Shown: piece by piece, positions 60,132 to 64,000 of the stretch
Position numbering within the stretch: the first letter of the stretch is position 1
Layout of the letters: each line of letters opens with the position of its first letter
NCBI RefSeq assembly: GCF_014279975.1
Contig: NZ_CP047936.1
Coordinates: 1,674,001 to 1,738,000, forward strand
Origin: Synechococcus sp. BIOS-U3-1
GTDB taxonomy: Bacteria; Cyanobacteriota; Cyanobacteriia; PCC-6307; Cyanobiaceae
Direction: 5' to 3'
Length of the DNA stretch: 64,000 nucleotides
Program-made: the position numbers and the translations under genes
Notes under the pieces: model-generated
The model's input: the letters and a program-made list of their open reading frames with translations, nothing else
The model's database searches: none
What the model was told of the DNA's origin: nothing

Positions 60132-61667
60132 TCAAAGAGACAGGCTCTCTAGCAATTGCTTCTGAGCTCGCTGTCCAGTGATGGCATGGGCCGCCATCGC
60201 GCCACTTGCGGCCACAGGCGGAATGCCGATACCGGGGAAGGTGCTGGCGCCACATTGAAGAAAACCTCGCAGGGGCGTCTGTACACCTGGGAACAATCCT
60301 TTGGCTGCCGACAGCGCTGGTCCATAACTGCCCTGATGCACCGACAAGAAATGACGATGGGTGAGGGGAGTTCCCTCCATCACGATCCGACAGCGGCTGC
60401 GCAGATCGGGGATGCGCTGCTCAAGAACCTGCCAGAACACCGAACAGCGCTGCTCACGCTGCTTGTCATAGGCCGCAGTTGAACGTTCCAAACCGCTCCA
60501 ATGAGACCAGGGTTCGTTAGCGGGTGTATATGCATGCAGAACATGCTGACCAGCAGGCGCCATCGAGGCATCAAGCACCGACGGAATCGACACAACAACG
60601 GCATTGCGTTCGGCATTGATCCCCCGTTCCCAGTCTCCAACCCACACCGTATGAATAGGCAGGTCCTCGAGGCCAGTGGCATCAAAGCCCAGGTGCAGAT
60701 GGAGAAAGGAGTCGCAGGAGGGAGTCTCCAGGCGTTGACGTCGCCAGGAGGGTGATGTGGCTTCAGGCAACAACTGCGCCGTACTCCAGGCATCGGCGTT
60801 ACTGACCACATACCCCGCAGCAATTTGTTCACCGTTGACCAGCTCGACGCCAACAGCCCGATCACCATCCAATAAGACCTGCTTCACACGCGCTCCAAGG
60901 CGCAGGCTGCCGCCATGTTTCTCAAGTCCACGAACCAGGGCTTGCACAACGGAGGCACTCCCGCCCTTAGGAAAATCAAGGCATGCTTCAGGTTCAAACC
61001 ATTCGCCGAACAGTGTTGCCATCGCTGCCGCATTCGTATCGGCCATAGGCATTCCACTGATCAAAAAGCAAAGCAGATCAACCCAGTGACGCAGAAAGGG
61101 ATCCTGAAGATGGCGGTCCACCAGCGGACCAAAAGCACCGCTGAGATGGCGCAGAGCCGGTAGATGGGGGAGCAAACGACCGCTACGACGCAAGAGAGGT
61201 CCAAGACCGTCGAGCCCACCCGGCGGTAGTGCCAGTAGCGGCAATGCGTCAGCCGCTGCTGCGATGGGCTGCAACACCTCAGCAAAACGACGCCATTCCT
61301 CGACCACAGCCGTTCCACGCAGATCAGCAACAACCTGTTCAAAGCCGTCAGCGCCCACCCCTATGCGCAGATGTCCCTCAGGGAACAACACATCCCAGTC
61401 TCGATAGGGGATGACCTCGAGAGATTCATCCAAGGCTTTGAGAATTTGAGCCAGCGGGTTGCTGCTTGGCCATCGGCCAAGTCCACTCCAGAGAGACGGT
61501 CCTGATTCGAACTGATAGCCCTGCCGCTCAAATCCATGAGCAGCTCCGCCCGGGTGGCCATGAGCCTCGAGAACCAAGACCTCATGGCCAGCTCTGGCAC
61601 AGAGCGCAGCGCAACAGAGACCACCAATACCGCTGCCGATCACGATCACCTCACACTTGGTGGTCAT
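60132..61667 (-). CDS. CrtISO/phytoene-desaturase-family FAD oxidoreductase
   Basis: 511 residues: IVIGSGIGGLCCAALCARAG (FAD motif), VLEAHGHPGGAAHGFERQGY (Gly-Gly block), FPKGGSASVVQALVRGLEKH and a C-terminal LQCGASTFPGIGIPPVAASG. This arrangement is typical of carotenoid isomerase/desaturase relatives (CrtH/CrtISO), which act on poly-cis-carotenes at the membrane. The 'GIG-x-P' end supports the CrtISO side, but carotenoid ketolase-type relatives are possible. Confidence 0.82.
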   Translation of the reverse strand: MTTKCEVIVIGSGIGGLCCAALCARAGHEVLVLEAHGHPGGAAHGFERQGYQFESGPSLWSGLGRWPSSNPLAQILKALDESLEVIPYRDWDVLFPEGHLRIGVGADGFEQVVADLRGTAVVEEWRRFAEVLQPIAAAADALPLLALPPGGLDGLGPLLRRSGRLLPHLPALRHLSGAFGPLVDRHLQDPFLRHWVDLLCFLISGMPMADTNAAAMATLFGEWFEPEACLDFPKGGSASVVQALVRGLEKHGGSLRLGARVKQVLLDGDRAVGVELVNGEQIAAGYVVSNADAWSTAQLLPEATSPSWRRQRLETPSCDSFLHLHLGFDATGLEDLPIHTVWVGDWERGINAERNAVVVSIPSVLDASMAPAGQHVLHAYTPANEPWSHWSGLERSTAAYDKQREQRCSVFWQVLEQRIPDLRSRCRIVMEGTPLTHRHFLSVHQGSYGPALSAAKGLFPGVQTPLRGFLQCGASTFPGIGIPPVAASGAMAAHAITGQRAQKQLLESLSL

Positions 61668-61760
61668 GGTGTGATCCGCTCGCTGACTGGTCAGTTCATA
61701 GCGGGTCGGAGCTCATTCCGACACATGAACATCGGCTGTCAGCAACGCGGCGAGCCGTGA

Positions 61761-62342
61761 TTGTTCACAAACTGCTTCAGTGATCAAAGAGACGCTCTTA
61801 AAGCATTGATCGCTCTGCCTCTGATTTTGCTGGGCTTCGCCTGGCTTCAAGAACTAGTGGATCAATTGCTCCTCGGAGGTCGCTGGAACCTGGCGATAGG
61901 TCCTGGAACACCCTGGTGGAGCTTATTGACAGCTCCATTCAGCCACCAAGGATTGGGCCATCTATTCACGAACAGCCTGGTGTACTTACCGCTGAGTTAC
62001 CTCGTGCTGGCCAGAAGCCAAAGGGCTTATCTGAGCATCTGGGTTGCCGTGATTGTGCTGGAAATTCCGGTCTGGCTTGTCTGGCCGGTTGGCTCGCACG
62101 GGTTGTCCGGAGTGGTCTACGGGTTATTGGGATATCTAGTGCTGATTGGTTTTCTGGAACGACGTCCTTTGTCGATCCTGCTGAGCACCATCGTTCTGCT
62201 GCTCTACGGAAGCGCCTTACCTGGCCTACTTCCCTGGGCATCTCCCAGAGGCGTGAGCTGGATTGGACATGCGTCAGGGTTTTTGGCCGGATTGCTGACC
62301 GCACTGGCGGTCCATCGATCACCTGCTCAGCTACAAGACTGA
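61761..62342 (+). CDS. Rhomboid-family intramembrane serine protease
   Basis: 193 residues with six helices. APFSHQGLGHLFTNSLVYLP corresponds to the H-x-x-x-x-H-x-x-x-N region, GSHGLSGVVYGLLGYL has the catalytic Ser in GLSG, and SWIGHASGFLAGLL the catalytic His. Cleaves membrane proteins within the bilayer. The start is TTG 61761; no ATG precedes the first helix. Confidence 0.85.
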   Translation: MFTNCFSDQRDALKALIALPLILLGFAWLQELVDQLLLGGRWNLAIGPGTPWWSLLTAPFSHQGLGHLFTNSLVYLPLSYLVLARSQRAYLSIWVAVIVLEIPVWLVWPVGSHGLSGVVYGLLGYLVLIGFLERRPLSILLSTIVLLLYGSALPGLLPWASPRGVSWIGHASGFLAGLLTALAVHRSPAQLQD

Positions 62343-62575
62343 TCGCGATCAGCACTCTCTTGTGCAGCTTGGGTTTTGAAAAGGAAACGACTAGAAAGGC
62401 GCACCGCGAGAACAGAGGCAGCAGCTCCGTAGCCAATAAAGGTGGCGATCTGACCAAAACTCCCCTCCTGATATAGATCGGCATGGAGGAGCAACCAGTC
62501 CACCATTGAGGAAGCAGTGCCCCAGATCACAACCCAGACCGAAACGTAGATCACTCCTCGGGAGGTGTTGTTCAA
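62327..62575 (-). CDS. Small membrane protein (82 aa)
   Basis: Two helices: GVIYVSVWVVIWGTASSMVD and QIATFIGYGAAASVLAVRLS, with a charged tail (ESADRDQSCS). Converges with the rhomboid gene by a 16-bp overlap. Function unknown. Confidence 0.6.
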   Translation of the reverse strand: MNNTSRGVIYVSVWVVIWGTASSMVDWLLLHADLYQEGSFGQIATFIGYGAAASVLAVRLSSRFLFKTQAAQESADRDQSCS

Positions 62576-62613
62576 GACGTGAAAACCTGTGCTGAACCAA
62601 CGCTAAGCGAACC

Positions 62614-62916
62614 TCAATCGCGTCTCAGCCAGGGATCGGCACCCACGAACCAATCACCGAGGTCATCAGCCTCGGGGCTGTACTGCTGGTCGGGTTCAGA
62701 ATTGCGGAGATCCAGCTCTTCGAGAAAGCATTCAAGGCCTTCAAGACGGCGGCCTGCGAGCTGACGTCGCCTGGCCCGACTCAGCCATGAAGAGACGGTG
62801 CGATCACATTCGTCGAATCTCTGGAGATCAACACGATCCGAAAGGCTGACGCTTGAATCTTCAGCCATTCTCCTGAGGATTAACTGCAGCTTCAGACGGG
62901 TGCTGGTGGTGAGCAT
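62614..62916 (-). CDS. Hypothetical acidic protein (100 aa)
   Basis: MLTTSTRLKLQLILRRMAED, then SLSDRVDLQRFDECDRTVSS and RRLEGLECFLEELDLRNSEP. The basic first half and acidic second half suggest a helical scaffold or regulator. 38 bp upstream of the small membrane gene, probably one transcript. Family not recognised. Confidence 0.6.
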   Translation of the reverse strand: MLTTSTRLKLQLILRRMAEDSSVSLSDRVDLQRFDECDRTVSSWLSRARRRQLAGRRLEGLECFLEELDLRNSEPDQQYSPEADDLGDWFVGADPWLRRD

Positions 62917-63055
62917 GGCCCGAATACTCCGAGCTGTTGACGTTGTGGATTTTCAGAGCGACATCGATGCCAACCAACCAACCCACTGGTTTAGACGGAC
63001 AAGACAACAATCATTGGCTACAACCATGACAGCGATCAACATTGAGTGAAAGTCG

Positions 63056-63265
63056 ATGAGCGATCAGGAACAGCAAAGACCCGTCGTGATTCAACAGGGA
63101 AGCAACGGAATTGGCCTGGTTCTTGCCGCATTGATTGTGGGGGGCGCCATCGTCTATGCCGTCAACATTTGGTCAAATACTCAGCAACAGAAGCTCAGGG
63201 CGCCTGCAGAAGCGATCCAGAAAGGCGTTGAATCAGTCAAGGAAGCAATCAAGCCTGCACCTTGA
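63056..63265 (+). CDS. Small membrane protein (69 aa)
   Basis: MSDQEQQRPVVIQQGSNGIG, one helix (LVLAALIVGGAIVYAVNIW), then an amphipathic tail (EAIQKGVESVKEAIKPAP). Single-pass protein with a helical cytoplasmic or lumenal end. Function unknown. Confidence 0.6.
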   Translation: MSDQEQQRPVVIQQGSNGIGLVLAALIVGGAIVYAVNIWSNTQQQKLRAPAEAIQKGVESVKEAIKPAP

Positions 63266-63351
63266 ATGGTCTTGATCGGATAAAACCTTCTAAGAACCGA
63301 AGCTGACAATCCGGAAAAAGTACATCCAATATTCAAATCATCAATCAGCAA

Positions 63352-63978
63352 ATGAAGAGCTTTGTTGCCATCGTTCTTTCGATCTCAACCCTGTTGGCAG
63401 GATGTACCGCATCGGATCGCTTTGAAGAAAAAACTTTTCTGAGCAATGGACCTTACCAACAAGGAACAATCGCGATTAACAGGTCAAAACTTCAGACAGT
63501 GGTGACATGGTGCAGCCCAACTCTGCTGCAAATGGCCGTTTACGACGATATTGAAGAGACCTACCCGATGCAATACGAGCGATTGGAAGGGAAGGACCAC
63601 CCACTTCAGGTCTCTGTGACTGTGTTCCCTCAAGAGTTGCCGTTCAGTTATGCGGAGGCATACAGCACACCAACAGATGTCACTAGTGTCTGTAGCCCCG
63701 CAAGCATCCAAACGACCCTAAGCACTGAGACAGGCAACTCAGCGAATCTCGACAAAAGCCTGGGGCAAGCATTCGAGGTCAGAAGCGATAAGCCTGTAGC
63801 AGTGAGGGTGGACTGCAATGCAGGCAAAGCTGGCTATTCAGAAATCAATCAATCTCGAGGTCCTGACTATGGAAAGAATGGAGGCGTTGTACTGATCCCG
63901 GCAGGCGAATCATCAAAAGTCAAGACAGAATGCAAAACCGATATTTTCTCTATTCAGATCAGTCCAACTCAATCATAA
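63352..63978 (+). CDS. Lipoprotein (208 aa)
   Basis: MKSFVAIVLSISTLLAGCTA has lipobox LLAGC. The mature part is beta-rich and has several Cys (VTWCSPTLL, SVCSPAS, RVDCNAGK, KTECKTD). Likely anchored to a membrane surface. AT-richer than neighbours. The window ends shortly after its stop. Function unknown. Confidence 0.65.
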   Translation: MKSFVAIVLSISTLLAGCTASDRFEEKTFLSNGPYQQGTIAINRSKLQTVVTWCSPTLLQMAVYDDIEETYPMQYERLEGKDHPLQVSVTVFPQELPFSYAEAYSTPTDVTSVCSPASIQTTLSTETGNSANLDKSLGQAFEVRSDKPVAVRVDCNAGKAGYSEINQSRGPDYGKNGGVVLIPAGESSKVKTECKTDIFSIQISPTQS

Positions 63979-64000
63979 AAAACAAGAGTCCGAAGCCACT

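Overview
The window looks like a chromosome segment of a marine picocyanobacterium, most likely Synechococcus. Evidence: several high-light-inducible (Hli) proteins; small families typical of these genomes (DUF2811, DUF1651, DUF4278, a Trp-rich TIGR02450-like protein, a probable DUF3104); compact core genes with many 40-70 residue membrane proteins; no complete mobile element beyond one integrase. Assignments rest on motif recognition only; no database search was run.

Layout. 0-15.7 kb: a lipoprotein fragment, a 1358-residue secreted RTX/cadherin-like protein, a DUF4114 exoprotein, two hli loci, a J-domain protein, an SDR, a PhzF-like isomerase and small secreted proteins. 16-23.4 kb: an AT-rich accessory island with a tyrosine integrase, a channel-like protein with an odd filter, a cluster of secreted proteins and lipoproteins with duplications and frameshifts, a Gly-rich repeat protein, a 26-bp iteron-like array and a winged-helix-like gene split by an in-frame TGA, ending at a (CTGAT)14 tract. 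23.4-31.5 kb: a probable DUF3104 gene, a 601-residue helical repeat protein, two 64-residue double-glycine-leader peptides, a GH57-like protein and a second RTX-like protein. 32-52.7 kb: mostly core genes (TIGR03894-like, DCC, SPFH, SRAP, DoxX, hydroxyacid dehydrogenase-like, GST-like, PNPOx-like, peroxiredoxin-like, bestrophin-like, DUF1499), with a standalone Nif11-like protein and a SagB-type dehydrogenase. 52.7-54.5 kb: a second small accessory patch with a decayed Nif11 precursor and relatives of the 18-22 kb cassette. 54.5-64 kb: core genes (two FAD oxidoreductases, one of phytoene-desaturase/CrtISO type, an NAD(P)-binding epimerase-like protein, a methyltransferase, a rhomboid protease, membrane proteins).

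The most notable pattern is a set of exported or peptide-like products sharing regulatory DNA. Two 64-residue GG-leader peptides and the 601-residue protein share a 15-nt G5/C5 hairpin just upstream of their starts. Two of these genes also carry a four-copy TGGTGA array spaced 23/22/11 bp. The two RTX-like genes share a diverged ~125-bp upstream block. Near-identical terminators recur beside these genes and are repeatedly followed by whole or broken copies of the DUF3104-like gene. Together with Nif11-type sequences and a SagB-like oxidoreductase, this suggests remnants of one or more ribosomal-peptide/exoprotein systems spread over the region. That functional link is inference.
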